Part shown: one piece after another, positions 32,542 to 40,482 of the stretch
Layout: every line of letters starts with the position of its first letter
How positions within the stretch are numbered: position 1 is the stretch's first letter
Assembly (NCBI GenBank): GCA_946803585.1
Contig: CAMPEQ010000008.1
Span: forward strand, 205,786 to 269,785
Length of the DNA: 64,000 bases
Direction: 5' to 3'
From: an uncultured Actinomycetes bacterium
GTDB lineage: Bacteria; Actinomycetota; Actinomycetes; S36-B12; UBA10799
Notes under the pieces: model-generated
What the model was told of the DNA's origin: nothing
The model's database searches: none
What the model saw: only the letters and a program-made list of their open reading frames with translations
Position numbers and translations under genes: made by a program

Positions 32542-33681
32542 TCAGCGGGCTGTTCCGCGGTCGTAGGACACGACATTAACCCGCAGGTGGGTATCGCCCG
32601 TCCCGGTCGCTACCGAGATCCGACCCTTGGCCCCGAGTTTGACGCGGAACGTGGCCGAACTGCTCTTGTTGATTTCAGTGACGAATCGCGGCTTCTTTGG
32701 CTGACGCTTCCCAGTCGGCCAGACGTAGATCGGCATTGGCGCGTTCGGCTCCAACGCAGTAACAGTCACTGTCGCCCGCCGCACCCCGACCGAGGGAACG
32801 CTCTTTCGCCCGCCGATCCGGACATCGCGTCGCTGGGTATCGCTGGACCACCGGGGCTCCTGAAGTCGGCAGCTGCGCTTTCCGACGCCCTTACCCGTCT
32901 TGGTATCAAGGAACTTTGTTCTCTTGGTTACCGCTACCCGAGTGAGCGGCTTGCGCACCTTCGCGATGGCACCAGCTGTGCGATTTACTGCGCACGCCGG
33001 CGTCGTCTGTGCCGAGCCATCCCAATACGACGAGAGCCCAGCAGCGCCATCCCACGTCATCGAGAAGTGGATATGGTCGCGGTGGCAGTAGGTGTCATAG
33101 CTGGTGGACTTCTTGGCGTAGCAGCCTTTCAGCTCACCCCAACCCATCGGCTGGTAAGCCCGCCAGATTTGGTTGTTCCACCCGATGTACATGATCCCCA
33201 TCCTGCGAGCCATCGCAGCTTGTGAACCATCTGCACCCGGGGCTAACAGCCAATCAAGGAACGCCACCGCCTTTGCGCGTTGGTCGGGAACCCGCAGGCT
33301 TACCATCCAGTCCAGTGCCCGACCTTCAGTGTGTTCCGAGCTCGGATCGCTTTCGCAGGCCCGTGATGTGTAGATCGGGTGGGATCCATAAGTCTTCTTC
33401 AGCAGCTTCTTCAAGGCCGCGATTCCAGGCTTGGGCGGCGGGTTGCAGACGCTTTGGCCCTGGTACTGCTGAGCGTTGTCCAGCTGTGCTGGCAGTGCTT
33501 TTGGCGCAGGCACTGCGACTGCCACCGGAGCTGAGGGATCCGTCCCCGTTGTCATAGCTGGTCCGGCGCTCAGGAGGCCAGTGGCGCCAACCAGGACGGC
33601 CACGCCAACGGCAACCGCGGGCTGATACCAGCGACGTGGGTGGGCAATACTCGTCATTGAAGGAGACACGCGCTCTACCAT
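32542..33681 (-). CDS. Secreted M15-like peptidase (ARB_07466-like domain) with unknown C-terminal domain
   Basis: 379 residues. A hydrophobic signal segment (about 20-40) is followed by a domain beginning QSVCNPPPKPG and containing SSEHTEGRALDW and HRDHIHFS. These give the SxHxxGxAxD...HxH zinc pattern of M15/VanY-like D-Ala-D-Ala or LD-peptidases, and the remainder resembles the ARB_07466-like C-terminal domain seen in many Actinobacteria. The C-terminal 130 or so residues (from about CRLQEP) are basic and look like a beta-sandwich of the pre-peptidase type; I do not recognise them. The start is uncertain: ATG 33681 has no ribosome site, and ATG 33657 also fits a signal peptide. Confidence 0.72.
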   Translation of the reverse strand: MVERVSPSMTSIAHPRRWYQPAVAVGVAVLVGATGLLSAGPAMTTGTDPSAPVAVAVPAPKALPAQLDNAQQYQGQSVCNPPPKPGIAALKKLLKKTYGSHPIYTSRACESDPSSEHTEGRALDWMVSLRVPDQRAKAVAFLDWLLAPGADGSQAAMARRMGIMYIGWNNQIWRAYQPMGWGELKGCYAKKSTSYDTYCHRDHIHFSMTWDGAAGLSSYWDGSAQTTPACAVNRTAGAIAKVRKPLTRVAVTKRTKFLDTKTGKGVGKRSCRLQEPRWSSDTQRRDVRIGGRKSVPSVGVRRATVTVTALEPNAPMPIYVWPTGKRQPKKPRFVTEINKSSSATFRVKLGAKGRISVATGTGDTHLRVNVVSYDRGTAR

Positions 33682-33818
33682 GGCCAGTGATGGGGGCGAG
33701 TTTCGCGCTCATCCGGACTAGATATCACCAATTCCTGCCCGACTAATCGGACATAACCGCCAAAACCGGTCAGCAGTCAGCGGTTGCCCGCAGCAGGTGC
33801 TCACCGAGAGGACATCGA

Positions 33819-34538
33819 ATGATCCAGGCTTGCGAAGTCGAACGGGTACTTGTTGTGACCGCCCACCCTGACGATGTCGACTTTGGGGCGGGTGGAACGA
33901 TCGCGGCCCTTCGCGAGCAAGGTGTCGAGGTGACCTATTGCATCATCACAGATGGGGATGCCGGCGGATTCGATCCAACCGTTGCACGCAGCGAGATTCC
34001 GCAGATCCGGCGCAGTGAGCAGGTCGCCGCCGCAAAATGCTGCGGGGTCAGCGATGTGCGGTTCCTCGGCTACAAGGACGGCGAACTGACCGTTAGCCAC
34101 GACCTCCGCCGCGATATCAGCCGAGTCATCCGCCAGGTCCGCCCACAGCGGGTAATCATGCAGTCCCCCGAGCGGAATTGGAAGCGTGTCTACGCCTCAC
34201 ACCCAGACCACCTCGCCGCCGGCGAGGCCACGATTCAGGCGGTATACCCAGACTCGCGTAACCCATTTGCCCATCCGACCTTGCTGGCCGATGAAGGGTT
34301 AGAGGAGTGGTCCGTTCCAGAGGTATGGGTGCTCGGAACCGATATGCCGAACCACTTCGTGGATATCACCGAGCAGTTCGAGACCAAAGTCGCCGCCTTA
34401 CGCGCTCACACCTCCCAGACTGCTCACCTCGACGATCTGGTTGAGCGACTAACAGGCTGGGGAGAGTCCCAAGCCGCGAAGGCTGGGCTACCTGCCGGGC
34501 GACTTGCCGAGGGATTCATGGTGGCGAGTACGGCTTAG
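33819..34538 (+). CDS. PIG-L/LmbE-family deacetylase
   Basis: 239 residues. The zinc-site motif AHPDDVDFGAGGT is at residues 15-27 and SHPDHLAAG near residue 130 supplies a further His. This family removes N-acetyl groups from GlcNAc conjugates (mycothiol and bacillithiol precursors, or antibiotics). Within Actinobacteria the candidates are MshB, Mca or uncharacterised PIG-L proteins; the sequence does not settle it. Start ATG 33819 has GAGAGG about 8 nt upstream. It precedes a membrane-protein gene by 26 bases and diverges from the M15-like gene. Confidence 0.85.
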   Translation: MIQACEVERVLVVTAHPDDVDFGAGGTIAALREQGVEVTYCIITDGDAGGFDPTVARSEIPQIRRSEQVAAAKCCGVSDVRFLGYKDGELTVSHDLRRDISRVIRQVRPQRVIMQSPERNWKRVYASHPDHLAAGEATIQAVYPDSRNPFAHPTLLADEGLEEWSVPEVWVLGTDMPNHFVDITEQFETKVAALRAHTSQTAHLDDLVERLTGWGESQAAKAGLPAGRLAEGFMVASTA

Positions 34539-34564
34539 CGGGACCGGGTGCGAAGATACTGGCC

Positions 34565-34930
34565 ATGGCATTCCTTTACAACGTTCTCGTTGTTCTCCAC
34601 TTCATCGGCCTGGCCTCGCTAATTGGCGGATTCCTCGTCCAGATCAAGTCCAGCCCACGGGTAATCAACAATGCGATGCTTCATGGCGCACTCACGCAGC
34701 TCGTAACCGGGATCCTCCTTGTTGGCCTGCGCTATCCGCTCAACTCAAGTGATCCACTCGAATGGTCCAAGCCAGATAACGCCAAGATCTCAGTCAAGCT
34801 GATCGTGCTACTGGTCATCCTCGGACTCATCCTGGCGAACCGCAAGAAGGACCAGATAACCAACGCAGTGTGGGGCCTTATCGGCACTCTGGCGATCCTG
34901 AATGTCATCATCGCCGTCTTCTGGACCTAA
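34565..34930 (+). CDS. Small four-helix membrane protein, unknown function
   Basis: 121 residues, nearly all hydrophobic: four spans at about 5-25, 40-58, 75-95 and 100-120 with short polar loops. Motifs include VVLHFIGLASLIGG near the start and ANRKKD before the last helix. Similar small proteins occur beside guaA in other Actinobacteria as I recall, but no function is known. It ends 9 bases before the convergent guaA stop. The start ATG at 34565 lacks a strong Shine-Dalgarno. Confidence 0.7.
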   Translation: MAFLYNVLVVLHFIGLASLIGGFLVQIKSSPRVINNAMLHGALTQLVTGILLVGLRYPLNSSDPLEWSKPDNAKISVKLIVLLVILGLILANRKKDQITNAVWGLIGTLAILNVIIAVFWT

Positions 34931-34939
34931 GTCGGCCCG

Positions 34940-36508
34940 CTACTCCCACTCAATCGTGCCCGGTGGCTTACTCGTCACGTCGAGGGTCACTCGATTGATC
35001 TCGGAGACCTCGTTGGTGATCCGGGTGGAGATCCGTGCGACGACGTCGTAGGGAAGCCGCGTCCAGTCAGCTGTCATGGCGTCCTCACTCGATACCGGTC
35101 GCAGCACGATTGGGTGCCCGTAGGTGCGCCCATCGCCTTGTACGCCGACCGAGCGCACATCAGCCAACAGAACAACCGGGAACTGCCAGACATCACGATC
35201 TAGTCCGGCTGCGGTGAGCTCCTCCCGAGCAATTGCGTCCGCCGCCCGCAATATCTCGAGTCGCGAGGCATCGACCGCTCCAACTATCCGGATCGCTAGC
35301 CCTGGCCCGGGGAACGGGTGACGCCAAACGATCTCCGGGGGTAAGCCGAGTTGAAGGCCGACTTCGCGGACCTCGTCCTTGAACAACAACCGAAGCGGTT
35401 CAACAAGTTTGAACTGCAAGTCATCCGGCAGGCCACCGACGTTGTGGTGGCTCTTAATGTTCGCAGCGCCGGTGCCCCCACCTGACTCAACAACATCAGG
35501 ATAGAGCGTCCCCTGGACTAGGAACTCGACTTCGTCTCCATGAGCTCCAGCCTCGGCGACGATGTCGCGGGCGGCCTGCTCGAATACCCGAATAAACTCG
35601 CGCCCGATGATCTTTCGCTTCTGTTCTGGATCACTCACCCCGGCAAGTGCATTAAGGAAGCGTTCCTGCGCGTCGACGACAACGAGTTGCACCCCTGTGG
35701 CCGCAACATAGTCCCGCTCGACCTGCTCTGCCTCCCCTTGCCGTAGAAGTCCGTGGTCGACAAAGACGCAGGTGAGTTGATCCCCTACGGCTTCCTGCAC
35801 GATGGCGGCGGCCACCGCTGAATCGACTCCGCCCGACAGGCCGCAAATCACCCGGCCAGAACCGATCTGTTCGCGGATCAGCTCGACTTGCTCAGCGATC
35901 ACGTTATCCATCGTCCAATCTTGCTCCAGTCCCGCAATCTCGTGCAGGAACTGACGCAGCAGCATCTGACCGCTCTCGGTGTGAATCACCTCGGGGTGGA
36001 ACTGAACTCCGGCGAGCTTTCGATTGGTGTTCTCAAATGCCGCAACCGGCGCACCGGGAGTCGATGCGGTAACGAGGAAGTCAGCCGGGGCCTGCTCAAC
36101 GGCATCGCCGTGGGACATCCATACAGATGATTCAGGCGGCTGGTGTGCCAGCAGCACCGACTCAGTGCGACCCACCGATAGCGGAGTGCGTCCGAACTCC
36201 CGCTCGCCCGTCCTCGCGACGTCTCCTCCTAACGCATCGGCCATCGCTTGAAAGCCGTAGCAGATTCCCAGCACAGGAACTCCCTGTTCAAAGAGTGCTG
36301 GATCAACCCGCGGCGCGTTCTCGGCGTAGACACTTGAGGGACCGCCGGACAGCACGATGGCGGAAGGCTCACGAGCCATCAGCTCTGCCACCGACTCCGT
36401 GTGCGGCACAACCTGTGAGAAGACGTTGGCCTCCCGCACGCGGCGCGCGATCAGTTGGGCATACTGCGCCCCGAAGTCGATAACAAGGACTTTCTGTTCT
36501 TGCGTCAT
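34940..36508 (-). CDS. guaA: GMP synthase (glutamine-hydrolysing)
   Basis: 522 residues. The class I glutamine amidotransferase domain (about 1-195) has the nucleophile in GICYGFQAM (Cys) and the His-Glu pair in QFHPEV. The ATP-pyrophosphatase domain begins with the P-loop SGGVDSAV (about 223-230), and the C-terminal dimerisation domain ends PPGTIEWE. It converts XMP to GMP. Start ATG 36508 was chosen over TTG 36514 because TATGGT stands 6 nt before it, with no Shine-Dalgarno. IMP comes from purH and XMP from guaB2 in this window. Confidence 0.97.
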   Translation of the reverse strand: MTQEQKVLVIDFGAQYAQLIARRVREANVFSQVVPHTESVAELMAREPSAIVLSGGPSSVYAENAPRVDPALFEQGVPVLGICYGFQAMADALGGDVARTGEREFGRTPLSVGRTESVLLAHQPPESSVWMSHGDAVEQAPADFLVTASTPGAPVAAFENTNRKLAGVQFHPEVIHTESGQMLLRQFLHEIAGLEQDWTMDNVIAEQVELIREQIGSGRVICGLSGGVDSAVAAAIVQEAVGDQLTCVFVDHGLLRQGEAEQVERDYVAATGVQLVVVDAQERFLNALAGVSDPEQKRKIIGREFIRVFEQAARDIVAEAGAHGDEVEFLVQGTLYPDVVESGGGTGAANIKSHHNVGGLPDDLQFKLVEPLRLLFKDEVREVGLQLGLPPEIVWRHPFPGPGLAIRIVGAVDASRLEILRAADAIAREELTAAGLDRDVWQFPVVLLADVRSVGVQGDGRTYGHPIVLRPVSSEDAMTADWTRLPYDVVARISTRITNEVSEINRVTLDVTSKPPGTIEWE

Positions 36509-36514
36509 GGGCAA

Positions 36515-36520
36515 ACCATA
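36515..36520 (-). promoter_or_regulatory. -10-like hexamer for leaderless guaA
   Basis: TATGGT on the minus strand, 6 nt before ATG 36508, and 13 bases from the upstream terminator hairpin. Confidence 0.6.
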
Positions 36521-36532
36521 AACGTCGAGACA

Positions 36533-36574
36533 AACAACGGCGGCCCTGGCATCGCTGCCGGGACCGCCGTTGTT
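36533..36574 (-). terminator. Strong hairpin terminator between DUF4190-like gene and guaA
   Basis: AACAACGGCGG (36533-36543) pairs perfectly with CCGCCGTTGTT (36564-36574). Inner pairs CC/GG and GGCA/TGCC surround a TCGC loop, about 18 pairs with a mismatch and a wobble. It is the strongest stem in the window and separates the two minus-strand genes. Confidence 0.75.
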
Positions 36575-36589
36575 GCTACGAACGAATAG

Positions 36590-37066
36590 TTATCCGTAGT
36601 TGTAGTAGAAGCTGTTGTTGCCAGTGGCTGCACCGATGATCAGCAACAGGATCCAGATTACCGAGAGTGCGATGGCAACGAACCCGATAATGGTGCCCGC
36701 CTTCGCCATTCCGGCACCGTTCTGACCTGTCTCGGCGATCTGCTTCTTTGCCATCATGCCTAAGACGACCGCAACGATTCCGGCGATGAGCCCGAAGTAG
36801 CAGCAGAAGAGGCCGACCAGGGAGACAACCAGGGAGGCAATGGCCATCGGGTTGTTGCCCTGTGCCGCTCCCGCATTCCCGCCGACTGGATAGCCCGGAG
36901 GTGGAGGAGGTGGGGGTGGCGGACCGCCGTATCCACCGGGGGGTGGTGGCGGCGATGGTGGGCCGGGCGGAGGAGGCGGTGGAGCCCCACCTGCTGGCGG
37001 TCCCGGGGGTGGTGGCGGATTGGAACCCTCATTGCCGCCTGAAGACGGCGGGTTTGGTGTCGACAC
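36590..37066 (-). CDS. Proline-rich DUF4190-like membrane protein
   Basis: 158 residues. The first 65 residues are low-complexity Pro/Gly (many PPPPP runs); then come two transmembrane segments (about 75-100 and 120-143) separated by KKQIAETGQNGAGMAKAG, which resembles the DUF4190 signature. It ends with the unusual tail NNSFYYNYG. The Pro-rich part is likely cytosolic and may bind a partner domain. Function unknown. GTG 37066 with AAAGGG upstream is the likely start. It is in tandem with the GMC gene but not overlapping. Confidence 0.7.
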   Translation of the reverse strand: MSTPNPPSSGGNEGSNPPPPPGPPAGGAPPPPPPGPPSPPPPPGGYGGPPPPPPPPPGYPVGGNAGAAQGNNPMAIASLVVSLVGLFCCYFGLIAGIVAVVLGMMAKKQIAETGQNGAGMAKAGTIIGFVAIALSVIWILLLIIGAATGNNSFYYNYG

Positions 37067-37114
37067 GATTAGACCCTTTCGGTAAGTGAGGCTACAGATC
37101 GAACGCTAGCGCAA

Positions 37115-38851
37115 TTAGGTGCTGCTCTGCGAGGAACGCCTCACCTCAATGATCGGTAGTCGCAATGCGGCCGGGGCCCCAACCGGTACGACCGGGGCAT
37201 TCGGTTCGGTGGCGGCGACTGGGACGTAGGCCTGCCCGAGGGGTGGACGAGGATCACGTTCGCCCTTGTTTGGCCATAGTGCCATCGCGCGTTCGGCCTG
37301 CGCGGTGATCGTCAAAGACGGGTTAACACCGAGATTCGCAGACACGGCCGATCCGTCAACAATGTGCAGCCCGGGATTGCCGTAGGCGCGATGGTAGGCA
37401 TCGATAACGCCGCTCTTGGCATCCTCACCAATGACGCACCCACCAACGAAGTGGGCCGTCATCGGAGCACCGATGACTTCGCCCATGTTCCCCATCGGGA
37501 ATCCATTGATCTTCTGCGCAAGCACTCGAACGGCCTTATTCGCCGCTGGAATCCAGCTCGGGTTGGGATTGCCGTCACCCTGTCGACTAGTGAGCTTCCA
37601 TCGACCAAGGAACCCCTTACTTCCCGAGACTGTCACCGAATTGTCTAGCGTTTGCATGACCAGTGCGATCACGGCGCGCTGGGACCATCCGGCGACTTGT
37701 AGCGCTTTGATCGCAGCCTTCGGATCGGCGGCCAACTGTCTTGCCCAGGTCTTCCAACGAGGTACGCCCGGCTCCTCATCAGTCAAGATCGTCCCTAGCA
37801 GACCCATCGCGTTTGAACCCTTGCCGTATCGAACTGGTTCAACGTGGGTATGAGGTTCAGGGTAGAAGCTCGAAGTGATCGCCACGCCCCGGGTGAAGTC
37901 TCCGGGTAGGTCACTACCAGGCACATCGGCGGGAGCCTTATCCGCGATTGCCCCAAGCAGCGACTCGGAGTTTGTCCGAGAGAGCCGCCCAAGGCGCTCC
38001 GAGAGATTGGGCAAGTGGCCCGTGTCCTTCATCCGGTGCAGGAGCTTCTGAGTGTTGTACGTGCCAGCCGCCATGATGACGTGGTCCGCTGTCAGAGTGC
38101 GGCGACCGCCGCCCATCAGGCTCGTGGACTTCTCTACGTCGACTGCCCAACCCCCTTCCACTGTGCGCAGCCCCCGCACAGTCGTTCGAGGTAGCACTTG
38201 CGCACCCGCTGACTCGGCTAGGCCCAGGTAGTTCTTCACTAGCGTGTTCTTCGCGTTGTGACGACAACCCGTCATGCACTCGCCGCACTCGATACAGCCG
38301 GTTCGGTCCGGGCCCACACCACCAAAGAACGGATCGGGGGCCGTCTGGCCGGGCTTGGCCCCAAAATAGACACCCACTGGGGTCAAGGTGAAAGTCTCAC
38401 CGACACCCATCTCGTCGGCTACTTCCTTCATCGCAACATCGGCGGGTGTGATGGTCGGATTCTGAACCACACCAAGCATTCGCTTCGCCTGCTCGTAGTA
38501 GGGCATCAGCTCAGCGCGCCAATCGGTGATACCGGCCCATTGTTGGTCCTTGAAGAACGGATCCGGCGGCACGTAGAGGGTATTTGCGTACACCAGCGAC
38601 CCACCCCCGACACCTGCCCCGGCTAGGACCACAACGTCGCGCAGGAAGTGAATCCGCTGAATCCCCTCGAGACCTAGCTTCGGAGCGAAGAGGAACTTGC
38701 GCAGCCGCCAGGACGTCTTGGCAAACTCATCGTCAGCAAATCGACGACCAGCTTCCACGACAGCAACTCGGTAGCCCTTCTCAACGAGTCGAAGGGCAGA
38801 AACGGAACCACCAAACCCGGATCCAACAATCACTACGTCGTAGTCACTCAT
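37115..38851 (-). CDS. GMC oxidoreductase, cholesterol oxidase (ChoD)-like
   Basis: 578 residues. The FAD motif GSGFGGSVSAL is at residues 10-20, and GAGVGGGSLVYAN at 78-90. Residues 186-196 hold CxxCxxCxxxC (Cys 186, 189, 192, 196), seen in actinobacterial ChoD-like proteins and resembling an iron-sulfur ligand set. The C-terminal catalytic region has AHFVGG and GVNPSLTITA. The location near guaB3 and guaB2 matches M. tuberculosis choD (Rv3409c). Substrate is unproven; a sterol or alcohol is possible. ATG 38851 is preceded by AGGGG at 9 nt. It follows the aldehyde dehydrogenase gene by 25 bases. Confidence 0.85.
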   Translation of the reverse strand: MSDYDVVIVGSGFGGSVSALRLVEKGYRVAVVEAGRRFADDEFAKTSWRLRKFLFAPKLGLEGIQRIHFLRDVVVLAGAGVGGGSLVYANTLYVPPDPFFKDQQWAGITDWRAELMPYYEQAKRMLGVVQNPTITPADVAMKEVADEMGVGETFTLTPVGVYFGAKPGQTAPDPFFGGVGPDRTGCIECGECMTGCRHNAKNTLVKNYLGLAESAGAQVLPRTTVRGLRTVEGGWAVDVEKSTSLMGGGRRTLTADHVIMAAGTYNTQKLLHRMKDTGHLPNLSERLGRLSRTNSESLLGAIADKAPADVPGSDLPGDFTRGVAITSSFYPEPHTHVEPVRYGKGSNAMGLLGTILTDEEPGVPRWKTWARQLAADPKAAIKALQVAGWSQRAVIALVMQTLDNSVTVSGSKGFLGRWKLTSRQGDGNPNPSWIPAANKAVRVLAQKINGFPMGNMGEVIGAPMTAHFVGGCVIGEDAKSGVIDAYHRAYGNPGLHIVDGSAVSANLGVNPSLTITAQAERAMALWPNKGERDPRPPLGQAYVPVAATEPNAPVVPVGAPAALRLPIIEVRRSSQSST

Positions 38852-38876
38852 GCGCGGATCCCCTTGATCTCTAGCA

Positions 38877-40478
38877 TCACTTCTTGCCCGCAGCCTTCAT
38901 CCCGCGAACGAACAGAACGAGCGAATCGGCCCACTGCTTGTGGGTGAGGAATGGCGGTGTCCCCCAGCCCATGATTCGTTGGGTTCCGATCGTCTGTGCC
39001 TCCGTGTACTTCAAGATCCCTTCGCTACCGTGGCGCCGACCGAGCCCAGAATCTCCCCAACCTCCCATCGGTGAACCGTGCGAGGACCAAGCGGTCGCGT
39101 AGCCCTCGTTCACGTTCACCGTGCCGGCCTGGATCTTCGAGCCAATCTCGCGCCCGCGCCGCTCATCGCGGGTGAGCACAGAAGCATTGAGTCCGTAGTC
39201 TGAATCGTTAACGAGGCGAATAGCTTGCGCTTCGGTATCGAACGGGTAAACGCTCACGACCGGGCCAAAGGTCTCCTCGCCGAAGCACACCATGTCTGGG
39301 CTGACATTCGTCAGCACTGTTGGGTCGAAGTAGAACGGGCCCACATCAGGGCGCGGCTTCCCACCGGAAACCACCGTGGCGCCTTTTGCGATCGCATCAT
39401 CGACGTGACGATTCACGGTCTCGAGTTGCTTGCGGCTGATGAGGGAACCCATATCGGAATCCCAGCCGATCTCGGCCTTCAGCCGCACCTTCGCTAGTCG
39501 ATCTGCCAGTGCCTGGACAAACTCATCGAAGATGCTGGTGTGAACGTAGATCCGCTCCATGGAAATACACAGCTGCCCCGCATTCGCGAAGCTTGCTCGC
39601 TCGGCAACCTCAGCCGCCTTCTTGATGTTCGCGTCATCACATACGATCATTGCGTTCTTACCGCCAAGCTCCATCGAACATCCGACGAGGCGCTCACCAC
39701 AGCGGGCAGCAACTTGGCGGCCCACCCCAGTTGAGCCAGTGAACATGATGTAGTCCCCGCGCTCGGTAATCATCGGACCAACTACGGCACCGTCTCCGGC
39801 GACTACTCCGAATAGGCCCTCGGGTAGACCAGCTTCGTACAGCAAATCGATCGCCCAAAGTGCAGTCAGCGTCGTTTGTAGGTCCGGCTTCAAGACCACT
39901 GCGTTACCGGCCATGAGCGCGGCAATCGCATCGCCAACGGCAAGCGTTAGCGGGTAGTTCCACGGAGAGATCGCGCCGATCACGCCCTTGGGATGATGTA
40001 GTTCCACTGCCGAGGTGAGGATCGGGAATGCACCGGAGCGCTTTCGCGGCTTCAGTAGTTTGGATGCGACCCGAGCGTAATGACGGGCCGTAATCGCAAC
40101 GTCTAACAACTCCTCAACTGCATGGTTACGAGCCTTACCTGTCTCGAGCTGAACGATGTCGAGGCCCTCTTCTCGGCGATCGAGAATCAGATCGTGAAAT
40201 CGCAACATGATCCGAGAGCGCTGCGCAACCGAGGTTTGCGCCCAGAACCGTTGTGCCTTGCCAGCGATCGCGAACGCCGTGTCAACTGCCGCCTCGCTCG
40301 ATACGGGAAGCTGCGCGAGCGTTCGGCCGGTGAACGGGGCAATCACCGGAACAGACTCTGGGTCGCTACCAACAGTGAGATGTCGGATCAGCGTCGCAAG
40401 ACGATCCGGCGAGATAACCCCGCCGAGTCCGTCAAAATCGGCATGTGTGGGGCTGGGCTGTTCAGTAAGGGCCGTCAT
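38877..40478 (-). CDS. gabD2: Succinic semialdehyde dehydrogenase-like aldehyde dehydrogenase
   Basis: 533 residues. ALDH signatures: SPWNYPLTL, FTGSTGVGR, the catalytic Glu in MELGGKN, and the catalytic Cys in FANAGQLCIS. EETFGPVVSVYPFD matches the nucleotide-binding region. The closest family is the actinobacterial succinic semialdehyde dehydrogenase (GabD2). It would feed succinate to the sdh complex in this window. Start ATG 40478; TAGGGT sits 6 nt upstream and overlaps the glpD stop codon, so it is probably leaderless. The GMC gene follows by 25 bases. Confidence 0.85.
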   Translation of the reverse strand: MTALTEQPSPTHADFDGLGGVISPDRLATLIRHLTVGSDPESVPVIAPFTGRTLAQLPVSSEAAVDTAFAIAGKAQRFWAQTSVAQRSRIMLRFHDLILDRREEGLDIVQLETGKARNHAVEELLDVAITARHYARVASKLLKPRKRSGAFPILTSAVELHHPKGVIGAISPWNYPLTLAVGDAIAALMAGNAVVLKPDLQTTLTALWAIDLLYEAGLPEGLFGVVAGDGAVVGPMITERGDYIMFTGSTGVGRQVAARCGERLVGCSMELGGKNAMIVCDDANIKKAAEVAERASFANAGQLCISMERIYVHTSIFDEFVQALADRLAKVRLKAEIGWDSDMGSLISRKQLETVNRHVDDAIAKGATVVSGGKPRPDVGPFYFDPTVLTNVSPDMVCFGEETFGPVVSVYPFDTEAQAIRLVNDSDYGLNASVLTRDERRGREIGSKIQAGTVNVNEGYATAWSSHGSPMGGWGDSGLGRRHGSEGILKYTEAQTIGTQRIMGWGTPPFLTHKQWADSLVLFVRGMKAAGKK

Positions 40479-40482
40479 GGCT

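Noticed and set aside
32212-33225. 337-codon open frame on the plus strand opposite pcrA and the M15-like gene
   Set aside because: It crosses two well supported minus-strand genes and has no recognisable domain.
33819-34538. Assigning the PIG-L gene as mshB or mca
   Set aside because: The shared zinc motif does not distinguish family members and no mycothiol gene lies nearby.
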